NCBI GenBank assembly: GCA_964577175.1
Contig: CAZNYC010000065.1
Location: 1 to 21,815, forward strand
From: BS750m-G62 sp964577175
GTDB lineage: Bacteria > Planctomycetota > Phycisphaerae > FEN-1346
Reading direction: 5' to 3'
Length of the DNA stretch: 21,815 nucleotides
The position numbers and the translations under genes were made by a program. Of the stretch, positions 13,243-21,085 are shown piece by piece. The notes under the pieces are model-generated. The model saw nothing but the letters and a program-made list of their open reading frames with translations, had not been told where the DNA came from and made no database searches. The first letter of the stretch is position 1, and every line of letters begins with the position of its first letter.

Positions 13243-14658
13243 ATGAAGATTCTGTTGGTCCAACCCCCGCCGCCGCCGGACTGGGTGGGCTTCCGCCGGA
13301 CGGCCTTGCCGGAGCCGATGGCCATGGCGTGCATCGGCGCCTTCGCCGTGCGCCATCACGACGTGCGGCTCATCGACATGCGCCTCGGCGATTCGCTCGA
13401 GGAGGCGCTCGAAGCGTTCCAGCCCGACGCCGTCGCCGTCACCTGCCTCACGACCGAGGTCTACAACGCCCAGGATATCCTGAAGGCCGTCAAGGCGCGC
13501 GACGACTCCATCGTGACGATGGTGGGCGGCCTGCACGCCAGCCTGCTGCCGGCCGATTTTCAGCAGCCGTACGTCGACGTCATCGTCGTGGGCGAGGGCG
13601 AACGGACGTTCGAGGAACTCCTCGCCGCCATCGACCGGGCGGACGGACGGCCCGCCGAATCGGACCTCGCCGGCATCGACGGCCTCATCTGGCAGCGCGC
13701 CGGCGGCGAGTGGGTCGAGAACGACCCGCGGGCCCTCATGCCGTCCATGGACGACCTGCCCCTGCCTGCCCGTCACCTCGCCGAGGACCACAAGGACGAC
13801 TACTTCTTTCTCTTCGACCGGCCGCACGCCTGCATCGCCACCAGCCGGGGGTGTCCGTTCCGGTGCAACTTCTGCTCCGTCTGGAAGTTCTACCACAAGC
13901 GGTGCCGGTACATGTCCGCCGAGCGCGTGGTCGACGAACTGGAAACGGTGGAACCGACCGCCGTCAGTTTCGTCGACGACAACTTCCTCTCCCACGTGCC
14001 GCGCGCGTGGAAAATCCTGGAACTCATCAAAGAGCGCGGCATCGAGAAGACGTACGGGATGCAGTCCCGGACGGACACGATCTCGAAGCACCCGGACCTC
14101 ATCGCCGCCTGGCGAGAGGCGGGCCTGGAGACGATCCTCATCGGCTTCGAAAGCGCCACCCAGGAGCAACTCGACGCCGTCTGCAAGGGCGCCACCATCG
14201 AGCAGAACGAGCGCGCCATGCAGATCCTCCATGACCTCGGCGTCCACATGTGGGGCGCGTTCATCGTAGACCCCCAGTTCACCCCCGAGGATTTCCAGGC
14301 CCTGAAACGCTACCGCGAGGAAAAGGGCATCATCTACCCCCAGTTCACCGTGCTGACCCCCCTGCCCGGCACGGACCTGCACGAGCAGCGCAAAGACGAA
14401 CTCCTGACACACGACTACCGGCTGTACGACGCGCTGCACGCCGTCCTGCCCACCCGTCTGCCTCGCGAAGAGTTTTACCGGCACTTCGCCTCGCTCTACC
14501 GGCCGGACAACCTGGACCTGGCGTACGAGTGGATCGCGTCCGGGCGGATCACGATGGAGCGGGCCCGCCAGGCCCACGCCATCCTCTCGGAACTCGCCGA
14601 TTACCGGAACTTCCTCAAGGGCGAAGAGGCGGTCGGCCTCTCGGCCACCACCTCCTGA
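13243..14658 (+). CDS. B12-binding-domain radical SAM protein
   Basis: This 471-residue protein has an N-terminal cobalamin-binding-type Rossmann domain (about 1-135) and a radical SAM domain (about 190-400). The cluster motif is SRGCPFRCNFC with Cys204, Cys208 and Cys211 (Cx3Cx2C), which binds the [4Fe-4S] cluster that cleaves S-adenosylmethionine. VGGLHASLLP and VGEGERTFEEL are typical of the N-terminal domain; a classic DxHxxG His ligand is not evident, so cobalamin may bind without a lower His ligand. Later segments SFVDDNFL and LIGFESATQEQLD fit the family. The substrate is unknown; relatives include methylases of lipids and tetrapyrroles. GGGAG precedes ATG 13243 by nine bases. It is the first gene of an operon with tatC 21 bp downstream. 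Confidence 0.9.
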   Translation: MKILLVQPPPPPDWVGFRRTALPEPMAMACIGAFAVRHHDVRLIDMRLGDSLEEALEAFQPDAVAVTCLTTEVYNAQDILKAVKARDDSIVTMVGGLHASLLPADFQQPYVDVIVVGEGERTFEELLAAIDRADGRPAESDLAGIDGLIWQRAGGEWVENDPRALMPSMDDLPLPARHLAEDHKDDYFFLFDRPHACIATSRGCPFRCNFCSVWKFYHKRCRYMSAERVVDELETVEPTAVSFVDDNFLSHVPRAWKILELIKERGIEKTYGMQSRTDTISKHPDLIAAWREAGLETILIGFESATQEQLDAVCKGATIEQNERAMQILHDLGVHMWGAFIVDPQFTPEDFQALKRYREEKGIIYPQFTVLTPLPGTDLHEQRKDELLTHDYRLYDALHAVLPTRLPREEFYRHFASLYRPDNLDLAYEWIASGRITMERARQAHAILSELADYRNFLKGEEAVGLSATTS

Positions 14659-14679
14659 CCTCCGGGACCTCCCCCTGCC

Positions 14680-16415
14680 ATGAACAACGACGTGGAAATG
14701 CCGTTCGGCGACCATCTGGATGAACTCCGGCGGCGCGTCATTTACGCCCTCGTCGGCCTCGTCGTGGCCGCCATCATCTGCGGCGTGAATTACGAGTTCC
14801 TCCTCTCCTCGCTCATGCGCCCGTACAAAAAGGCGTACGAGGACATGATCGCCGCCAAACTCGACGCCCAGAAAGGCGAGCAGCAGGAACAGATCCCCCC
14901 GCTCGCGCCGGAGCCTGAAGGCGTCGGCGTGCCCGAGGACTCGCCCCTGGCGCCCGTCCTCACGCGCATCGAGAAGCGCCTGCTGGACATCGAGCGCCGC
15001 CTCGACGCCGTCGCCCCGGAGAAGAAGGCCGGGCCCGAGGCCGAGAAGGAAGACGTCGCCTACGCCAACCGGTTCCCCGCCCCCCGGGTTATCCAGGGCG
15101 GGCCGCTCACCGGGTACGTGACGGCCATCCTGCTGTGCGTGATCTGCGGCATCATCCTGGGCAGCCCGTGGATCCTGTACCAGATCTGGGCGTTCGTCGG
15201 CGTGGGGCTGTATGCGCACGAGCGGCGGTTCGTCTACTTCTACGGGCCGTTCAGTTTCGTCCTGTTCATCGGCGGCGCCGCCTGCTTCTACTTCGTCATG
15301 CTGCCCGTGGCCCTGGGCGCCCTGATGGCCCCGACCGCCGGCGTCATGGTCGACGGCATGCCGATCATCGACCCCAGCCTGTTCCTGAACGATTACTTCA
15401 AGTTCGTGGCAATGATGACCCTGATCTTCGGCGTGGTGTTCCAGACGCCGCTCGTCGTCATGTTCATCGCGTGGACGGAGATCGTGCCGCTCGGCACGCT
15501 GTTCAAGAAACAGAAGATCGTGCTGATGGTCCTGATCGTCGCCTCCGCCGTCCTGACACCGCAGGACCCGGTCACGATGGCCCTGATGGCCATTCCGCTG
15601 ATCCTGCTCTACCAGTTCGGCCTGCTGCTGGCGTGGATTACGCTCCGCAAGAAACGCAAACGCCGCGCCGAGGAAGACGAAGACGGGGACGACTGGTGGG
15701 GCGGCGACGACGAGGGCGGCAGCCTCCCCGCTGCGCCCACGGGCGAGGGCCCCGCCGATGAAGGCGCCGCCACGCCCGGCGATGACGAGAGCCCTTCCGA
15801 GGAATCCCCCGCGACATATGAAGGCGAAGCCGAAGCCGAGGACTCCCCGGGGGCCTATCCCGAGGACGAATCCTACCCCGAAGACGACCTCTACGAATAC
15901 GAACGCGAGTACGGCCAGTACAGCGACGAGGACCTCTACGGCTACGGCGACGCGGACTACGACGAACCGGATTACTCCAAAACGCCCGCCGAGGACGAAG
16001 ACATCACGCCCGCCGAGGACGAAGGCGAAGCCGAGANNNNNNNNNNNNNNNNNNNNNNNNNNNNNNNNNNNNNNNNNNNNNNNNNNNNNNNNNNNNNNNN
16101 NNNNNNNNNNNNNNNNNNNNNNNNNNNNNNNNNNNNACGCCCGCCGAGGACGAAGACATCACGCCCGCCGAGGACGAAGGCGAAGCCGAGATATCCCCGG
16201 CTACCGTGGAATCCCCGGAACCACCTGACGAGGATCAGTCGCCGGACGAAAGCGCGCCGCGCGACGCCGGCGAGGACGCCCCCAAGCCCGCCGATGACGA
16301 CAGCCGTTCCGAGGAATCTTCGGGGACCGAGGAATCCCCGCCTGCCGAGGAATCCCCGGGCACGCCCGACGCCGACCCCGACGCCGGCCTCCCGCCCGAG
16401 GACCGCATGAAATGA
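14680..16415 (+). CDS. tatC: Sec-independent translocase TatC with insertion and long acidic tail, interrupted by a scaffold gap
   Basis: TatC is the receptor component of the twin-arginine export system, binding RR signal peptides at the inner membrane. Core motifs are present: HLDELRRR (12-19) with the key Glu, LYQIWAFVGVGLYAHERR with Glu181, and TPQDP (293-297). Six helices fit residues 20-320. Helices 1 and 2 are separated by about 100 residues (45-145), rich in charged and Pro residues, much longer than in Escherichia coli. After KKRKRR (324-329) comes a tail of about 200 residues, very rich in Glu, Asp, Pro and Tyr. The 100-N gap at 16037-16136 breaks the frame as written. The frame resumes at 16137 and ends TGA 16413-16415. 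Collapsing the identical flanks restores an open frame of about 526 residues. The stop overlaps the nth start (ATGA). Confidence 0.88.
15982..16191. repeat. 55-bp direct repeat flanking the scaffold gap
   Basis: The 55 bases at 15982-16036 are identical to those at 16137-16191. They encode TPAEDEDITPAEDEGEAE, itself a double of a TPAEDE unit. Either the tail contains a larger tandem array, or the two contig ends overlap and the gap is artificial. Confidence 0.9.
16037..16136. other. Scaffold gap, exactly 100 N
   Basis: A run of exactly 100 N is the conventional placeholder for a gap of unknown size. It lies inside the repetitive acidic tail of TatC and puts the downstream part in a different frame. 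Confidence 0.99.
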
Positions 16416-17095
16416 TCCCGGCCGCGCGTCCCCCCTCCGAGCGCCGGCCCCCGCGCGTCGCGACCATCCTCGGGCGGCTCGAGAAGGCGTACGGCCCGCG
16501 TCCCTGGCGGGCGGGCGGCCGGCCGCTCGATTCCCTCGTCGGCACCATCCTCAGCCAGCACACCAGCGACCGCAACCGCGACACGGCGATGGCCCGGCTC
16601 CAGGACCGCTTCGACACGTGGGACGAGGCCGCCGACGCCGCCCTCCCCGCCATCGCCGACGCCATCCGTCCCGCCGGCCTCCATCGCCGCAAGGCCGAGA
16701 CCATCCGCACGGTCCTCCGGCGGATTCGCGACGACCGCGGCCGGGCGGACCTGCGGTTCCTGCGACGGTGGTCCACGCCGAAGGTCCAGGAGTACCTGCG
16801 GGCCCTGCCCGGCGTCGGGCCCAAGACCGCCGCCTGCGTCCTCCTGTTCTGCCTGAGGCGGCCGGCCCTGCCCGTCGACACGCACGTCCACCGGGTGACG
16901 AAGCGGGTGGGGCTCATCGGGCCGAAGACGACGGCCGAACAGGCCCACGACCTGCTCGCCGAGCGGGTGCCGGAAGAGGACGTCTACGCCTTCCACGTCC
17001 TGGCCATCCAGCACGGGCGAGAGGTGTGTCGCGCCCGCCGCCCCGACCACGACGCCTGCTGCCTGCAGGACCTCTGCCCCTCGGCGGACCTCTGA
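16412..17095 (+). CDS. nth: Endonuclease III-like DNA glycosylase/AP lyase with altered iron-sulfur motif
   Basis: This 227-residue base-excision-repair enzyme removes oxidised pyrimidines and nicks abasic sites. The helix-hairpin-helix is ALPGVGPKTAACVL (131-144), with the catalytic Lys at 138. The catalytic Asp is 156 in PVDTHVHRV. The C-terminal [4Fe-4S] loop aligns with the usual Cx6Cx2Cx5C as Cys206, His213, Cys216 and Cys222, so the second ligand is His; an extra Cys217 could replace it. The ATG overlaps the TatC stop, so it is the third gene of the operon. Substrate range is inferred from the family. Confidence 0.9.
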   Translation: MIPAARPPSERRPPRVATILGRLEKAYGPRPWRAGGRPLDSLVGTILSQHTSDRNRDTAMARLQDRFDTWDEAADAALPAIADAIRPAGLHRRKAETIRTVLRRIRDDRGRADLRFLRRWSTPKVQEYLRALPGVGPKTAACVLLFCLRRPALPVDTHVHRVTKRVGLIGPKTTAEQAHDLLAERVPEEDVYAFHVLAIQHGREVCRARRPDHDACCLQDLCPSADL

Positions 17096-17101
17096 CGTGA
17101 G

Positions 17102-17191
17102 GTGTGGCCCGGCCAGAAGGATGCGCCACGTGCCACGGCCGGTGTTGCCCGGCCGTGCGCCGGGAACCGCGAGCGGCCCGCAAGCGGGCCG
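17102..17191. repeat. Palindromic hairpins between convergent genes
   Basis: CACGGCCGG (17134-17142) and CCGGCCGTG (17149-17157) form a 9-bp stem. Its outer bases match the ends of the 28-bp repeat family, giving a diverged 29-bp relative. CGGCCCGC-AA-GCGGGCCG (17174-17191) is a second perfect palindrome. The 13-mer at 17102 also occurs at 4116. No T tract follows, but the hairpins may protect or end both converging transcripts. Confidence 0.75.
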
Positions 17192-17217
17192 GCGAACACG
17201 GCCATTGCCGTGGCCGT

Positions 17218-18414
17218 TTATGGAGTGCCCCGGCGCGGGGCGCCCGCCTTCATCAGCGAGTGCGCCGCCTCCCGGCACGCTCGGGCCCCAGTCCGCCCGC
17301 CCGCGTTCGTCACGACGACGACGGCGGTGTCGACCTTCGGCGCAAGCCATGCCTCGGCGCCGTACAGCGGGCTCGATGCCGCCCGGCTCAGGACCCGCCC
17401 CCCGGCCCACGACCGCCGGACGACGTGCCAGCCCGGGGCATACGCGCCGTCCGTCGGCGGCGTGTGCAGCCGCTTCCAATCCTCGACGGCGAGCGGCGTG
17501 CCGCGCCCGTTGGCGCCGTCGAGATGGGCCCGGACGAACCGCGCCCAGTCTCCGACCGAACCGTGCACGCCCGCCGCCGGCGCAATGGCCGCCGGATGCC
17601 CCGCCTCCGGCCCCGGCTCGACCGGCACGAGCCCTCCGACCTCGACGCGGTGCGGCCAAGGCTGGCCGACACGGTCCGGCCGCCCCGGCATGCCGAAGCC
17701 GGCGGTCCGCATGCCGAGCGGTTCGAAAAGGTAGATCCGCATCAGGGCCTCGTAGGCCACGCCCGTCGCCTGCTCGCACGCGGCCCCGAGCACCGCGTAC
17801 CCTGCGTCGGAGGAGAGGTCGCGGGTGCCCGGCTCGGCGGCGGGCGCCTGGCTCAGGACCCGCGATACATAGGCCCGGCGCTGCTCGGCCGGCGACCCCG
17901 GCAGGCCCCGCACGTCCCGCTCGGTCATTCCCGCCGGCCACGTGGCGTCCGGTCCCGGCAGGCCGCCGCGGTGAACCGCCACGTCCAGGAGGGTCACGTC
18001 GCGGTAGGCCTCGTGCATCCTCGGGCCGAGACCCGGGAAGACCTCCGACAGGGTGTCGTCCCACGACAGCCTTCCGCGGTCGACGAGAATCTGCACGAGG
18101 GTAGAGGTCATCGTCTGCGTGCACGACCCGAGGGGGAAGGTGTCGGCCAGGGTGACCGCCGTCCGGCCGCGGTGACGCCGGACACCCACGGCGGCGCAGA
18201 CGGGCGGCCGGCCGCCTCGGACGGTACCGGCCGCCATCGCCGGCATTCCGTGATGGAACCGCACGGAACTGATCGCCGGGACGACGTGCGACCAGGCCTG
18301 TACCGCTCCGCCCCCGTCCGCTGCGGCAGAAGGGTCGGCGGCCTCGGCCGTCGCCGCCCCGAGGACCCCGCCCCACACCGCCGCCGACAGCATCCATCGC
18401 AAGGCGCATTGCAT
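17218..18414 (-). CDS. Exported serine-hydrolase/beta-lactamase-fold protein with degenerate active site
   Basis: This 398-residue protein has a signal peptide (cleavage about residue 26, ATAEA-A) and the class C beta-lactamase/DD-peptidase fold. LADTFPLGSCTQTMTSTLV (89-107) is where the SxxK motif should be, but the Lys is Gln (Ser97, Gln100). The YSN motif region reads PGTRDLSSDAGYAVLG, so Tyr becomes Ser201 and Asn becomes Asp203. The KTG/HxG motif near the C-terminus is not recognisable in RVLSRAASSPLYGAEAWLAP. The fold segments around these sites are well preserved (GRLSWDDTLSEVFPGL; YLFEPLGMRTAGFG). It probably has no beta-lactamase activity and may bind a ligand or have changed chemistry. 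GGGAGGGA precedes the ATG by about eight bases. Confidence 0.85.
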   Translation of the reverse strand: MQCALRWMLSAAVWGGVLGAATAEAADPSAAADGGGAVQAWSHVVPAISSVRFHHGMPAMAAGTVRGGRPPVCAAVGVRRHRGRTAVTLADTFPLGSCTQTMTSTLVQILVDRGRLSWDDTLSEVFPGLGPRMHEAYRDVTLLDVAVHRGGLPGPDATWPAGMTERDVRGLPGSPAEQRRAYVSRVLSQAPAAEPGTRDLSSDAGYAVLGAACEQATGVAYEALMRIYLFEPLGMRTAGFGMPGRPDRVGQPWPHRVEVGGLVPVEPGPEAGHPAAIAPAAGVHGSVGDWARFVRAHLDGANGRGTPLAVEDWKRLHTPPTDGAYAPGWHVVRRSWAGGRVLSRAASSPLYGAEAWLAPKVDTAVVVVTNAGGRTGARACREAAHSLMKAGAPRRGTP

Positions 18415-18568
18415 CGCTGGTTCCCTCCCTTTCGCTCCGTGTATACGAACACACCCGCGGCTGCACGGCGTCGGGGATTAAGGGCTGTTTCAGGACCCCC
18501 CTCTGCCTTGATGTGAGAAGGACATGAAACCGCCCCTTAGCGCCAGCACGCCAACTCGTGCGCGCTGT

Positions 18569-18592
18569 GCGGCGGGCAAGACTGCCCACCGC
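18569..18592. repeat. Intergenic hairpin of the GGGCA-TGCCC type
   Basis: GCGG-C-GGGCA (18569-18578), loop AGAC, and TGCCC-A-CCGC (18583-18592) form a 9-bp stem with one internal mismatch. The layout resembles the other dispersed palindromes of the window. Confidence 0.65.
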
Positions 18593-18723
18593 GCTCGAAA
18601 GGGCGTTTTTGGGGCTGCGCGGCGGGTACTCCAGACCCCCAGCGCTTGCGTTCGCCTTGTCGTGTTAGCCGCACGTCGCCCGCATGCGTACACGCGGGCA
18701 CGTTGCAAGCGCCCCGTGTTCGT

Positions 18724-18758
18724 CGGCGCCCGCTCCGGGGCCAGGCGGCGGGGCGCCG
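18724..18758 (-). terminator. Terminator-like hairpin after the small exported protein gene
   Basis: CGGCGCCC (18724-18731) and GGGCGCCG (18751-18758) form a perfect 8-bp inverted repeat with a 19-base loop. It begins 16 bases beyond the stop of the 18775-19080 gene. No T tract follows on that strand. Confidence 0.4.
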
Positions 18759-18774
18759 GAAGAGAGGCGGCGCG

Positions 18775-19080
18775 TCAGTTCCGAATCCTCACGCTCTTGA
18801 TCGACGTGACGGGGATGCGGGTGACGTTGTTGCGGGTATCGGCGACGGCCAGGTAATCGGCGCCGATGTCGGCGATGGTCTGGTGGCCGGACCGGCTGCC
18901 GCCGTAGGTCTCGATCTCGAACGCGTCGCCCGTCTCGGTGACGCGGACGGACTGCCCCCTGCGGAGGCCCGCGAAGAGGCCCGAACCGCCGGCCGCGGGG
19001 CCGGCGTGGGTCGTCAGCGTGACGGCCCCGACGAAGAGTCCGACGGCCGCCGCCAGGGGCAACAAGGTCTTCCAGGTCAT
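18775..19080 (-). CDS. Small exported protein of unknown function
   Basis: I do not recognise a family. The 101-residue product begins MTWKTLLPLAAAVGLFVGAV, a signal peptide or membrane anchor, with a possible cleavage after THAGP. The mature part is short and beta-rich: QSVRVTETGDAFEIETYGG, then TIADIGADYLAVADTRNNVTRIPVTSIKSVRI. The alternating pattern suggests a small barrel. AAAGGAAA precedes the ATG by six bases, so the longer open frame is not used. It stands alone on the minus strand. Confidence 0.7.
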   Translation of the reverse strand: MTWKTLLPLAAAVGLFVGAVTLTTHAGPAAGGSGLFAGLRRGQSVRVTETGDAFEIETYGGSRSGHQTIADIGADYLAVADTRNNVTRIPVTSIKSVRIRN

Positions 19081-19343
19081 GGGCGTTTCCTTTCCGTAGG
19101 GTTCGTTGATGGGCAGGCATCGGGTACCGCGCCGTTCGGGCCTGCCTCTTGGGATGTCGGCCGCTCGCGAGCGGCGCTTTAGCCGTTTTGCCGTTGGCCG
19201 TTGGCGTTCGCCGTTGCCTGTTGCCTGCCTTTGCCGTTGTCGTTTGATGAAAACGCGCCGGCCAAGGCCGGCGGCCAACTATGGGCAGAGCGCAGGTGGA
19301 CGTTTTGCGGTTTGTCGTTGCCGTTGGCGGATGCCGATTTCGC
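19081..19343. other. Divergent intergenic region with A-free tract and palindromes
   Basis: It contains a perfect 16-bp palindrome GCCGCTCGCGAGCGGC (19160-19175) and a 65-base plus-strand tract without A built of GCCGTTG-like units (19182-19246). A perfect AA-centred palindrome CGCCGGCC-AA-GGCCGGCG (19256-19273) and a second A-free tract (19301-19330) follow. No gene is evident. Confidence 0.75.
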
Positions 19344-19372
19344 TTGCATCCCCCCGGCTCGCCGCCTATAGA
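19344..19372 (+). promoter_or_regulatory. Predicted sigma70 promoter of the HEAT-repeat lipoprotein gene
   Basis: TTGCAT (19344-19349) and TATAGA (19367-19372) are separated by 17 bases. Transcription would start near 19379, 45 nt before ATG 19424. Confidence 0.6.
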
Positions 19373-19423
19373 TAAAGTGTTACCCTCGAATCGGCCAAAG
19401 GTCCCACACACCGGAGTGTCACT

Positions 19424-21073
19424 ATGCGCAGGCGCCTCACGATGCTCGGCTGGATGGTCCTAGGGGGATGCGTGGTCGCGGCGGGGTGCGCCCCGCCCGC
19501 CGGCCGGGAGGACACGCTCGCCCGGCTGCCCGCCGCGGAACAGATCCTGGCCATCCAGGCCGCGGGACCCCATGCGGAGGCCGCCCCGACGGTCCTCTCG
19601 CGGCTCCTCGAAGACCCCTCGCCGGTGATCCAGGCGGAGGCGGCCCAGTTGCTCGCCGCCGTCGCCGCCCAACGCGACCGGGGCCTCCTCCGGCCGGCCC
19701 TGGTGCACGAGGACCCGCTGGTCCGCGGCATCGCCCAGGCCTCCTACATCGAGCATCACCCGTACGGCCTGGCGCCGATCGTCGTCCGGGGGGAGGTCGT
19801 GGAAGACCGCCCCCCCGTCCTCGACGCCCTGGCCCTGCTGGGCGACCCGTACGGACGGGTCGACCTGGACGCGGTGATCGCCGACCGGCGCACGACCCTG
19901 CGCGCGGCCCTCGATGCCGAGCCGGCGACGGCCGTCCTGGCGGCCGACATCCTGGCTCGCATCGGCGACGCCGGCGCCCGCCGGCGCCTGCTCCACCTGG
20001 CGGAAGACGCCGACGGGCCCGTCCTCGCCAAGGCCGTCCGCGCCGCCGTCCGCCATCCGATGGGCCTGGGGCCCACGCTTCTGCCGCTGGCGTACGAACG
20101 GAGCCTCGTCGGACGCCGGGCCGCCATGCGGGCCCTGGTCTCGTCACCGGACCCGCGGCTCCGGATGCTCCTGCGGCGCGGGCTGAAGGATAACGACACG
20201 GCCGTCCGGCGCAACGCCATCCGGGCGATGGGGAACCTCGGCGCCGCCGCCCCCGTCGACCTGCTGGCCGCGTTCATCGAACGCGACGGCGACCCCGGGA
20301 CCACCGCCGACGCGCTGCGGGCGCTGGGCGTCATCGGCCTGCCCGCCGAGGACGTCCTCCGCGAGTACATCCGGGCCTCCGGCGCCGGGCCGGCGCTGCA
20401 GGTCCGGGCGATGATGGCGCTGGCGCCGAACGCCGGCCGGCAGGACATCCCCTGGGCCACCGCCCGCCTCCAGTCCGAGGACACGTTCGTTCGGACGGCG
20501 GCGGCCAGCGTCCTGGGCCGCGTCGGCCATCCCCAGGCCCAGGCCGCCCTCGTCGCGGCCCGGACCGATCCCCAGCCGCTCGTCCGGGCGGCCGTCGCGA
20601 AGGCGCTCGGCCAGATCGGCACGATCTACGCCGGCAACCACCTGCTGGAGATGCTGGACGACCCCGAGCCGCTCGTCGTCTCGCTGGCGGCGTGGGGACT
20701 GGGCGCAACCGGCTGGCGCGACGCCGCACCCGCCCTCATCCGCCTCTGTACCTCGCACGACAGCCGCCGGGGCATGCCCGCGCGGGTAGGCGAGATGTAC
20801 GCCCGGCCGGAACTGGCCGCCACCGAGGCCCTCGGTCGCATCCGGTCCGAGGAGGGGCGGGAGGCGCTGCGCACGGCCCTGGAGGCCGACGCCTGGCGCA
20901 TTCGCGCCGCCGCCTGCGACGCCCTCCGCGTAGCCGCCGACCGGTCCGAGCCGACCATCGCGGCCCTGGAGAAACGTCTCGGCGACCCCGTGTCGGCGGT
21001 GGGGGCCCATGCGCTGTGGGCCCTGCAGGGCCTCGGCAAGACGTACGAGGCGGGGACGTTTCAGTCCGAGTAA
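19424..21073 (+). CDS. HEAT-repeat lipoprotein
   Basis: This 549-residue protein has a lipoprotein signal peptide ending VVAAGC (Cys22). The rest is a solenoid of about a dozen HEAT/PBS-lyase-like repeats. Examples are DPSPVIQAEAAQLLAAV, DNDTAVRRNAIRAMGNLG, SEDTFVRTAAASVLGRVG, DPQPLVRAAVAKALGQIG and DPEPLVVSLAAWGLGATG. Each unit has the D-P-x-x-V-R-x-x-A pattern of two antiparallel helices. It is expected to be an envelope scaffold for protein binding; the partner is unknown. GGAG precedes the ATG by eight bases. The universal stress protein gene follows after 12 bp and is probably co-transcribed. Confidence 0.88.
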   Translation: MRRRLTMLGWMVLGGCVVAAGCAPPAGREDTLARLPAAEQILAIQAAGPHAEAAPTVLSRLLEDPSPVIQAEAAQLLAAVAAQRDRGLLRPALVHEDPLVRGIAQASYIEHHPYGLAPIVVRGEVVEDRPPVLDALALLGDPYGRVDLDAVIADRRTTLRAALDAEPATAVLAADILARIGDAGARRRLLHLAEDADGPVLAKAVRAAVRHPMGLGPTLLPLAYERSLVGRRAAMRALVSSPDPRLRMLLRRGLKDNDTAVRRNAIRAMGNLGAAAPVDLLAAFIERDGDPGTTADALRALGVIGLPAEDVLREYIRASGAGPALQVRAMMALAPNAGRQDIPWATARLQSEDTFVRTAAASVLGRVGHPQAQAALVAARTDPQPLVRAAVAKALGQIGTIYAGNHLLEMLDDPEPLVVSLAAWGLGATGWRDAAPALIRLCTSHDSRRGMPARVGEMYARPELAATEALGRIRSEEGREALRTALEADAWRIRAAACDALRVAADRSEPTIAALEKRLGDPVSAVGAHALWALQGLGKTYEAGTFQSE

Positions 21074-21085
21074 ACGGAGGCCGCC

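Larger units (their letters stand above)
18415..18774. other. 360-bp intergenic region
   Basis: It holds a hairpin (18569-18592) and a terminator-like inverted repeat (18724-18758). Several open frames cross it on both strands, but they lack ribosome binding sites and have Arg-rich, random-looking products. I call no gene here. Confidence 0.6.

Noticed and set aside
16137..16410. Arg/Pro-rich end of TatC when the N run is read through
   Set aside because: The 100-N placeholder shifts the frame. The other frame continues the same Glu/Asp repeat and ends in an overlap with nth, so it is the true one.
18490..18856. Short frames on both strands at 18490-18708 and 18524-18856
   Set aside because: They lack ribosome binding sites, are Arg/Ala-rich and overlap hairpins; they look like chance frames.
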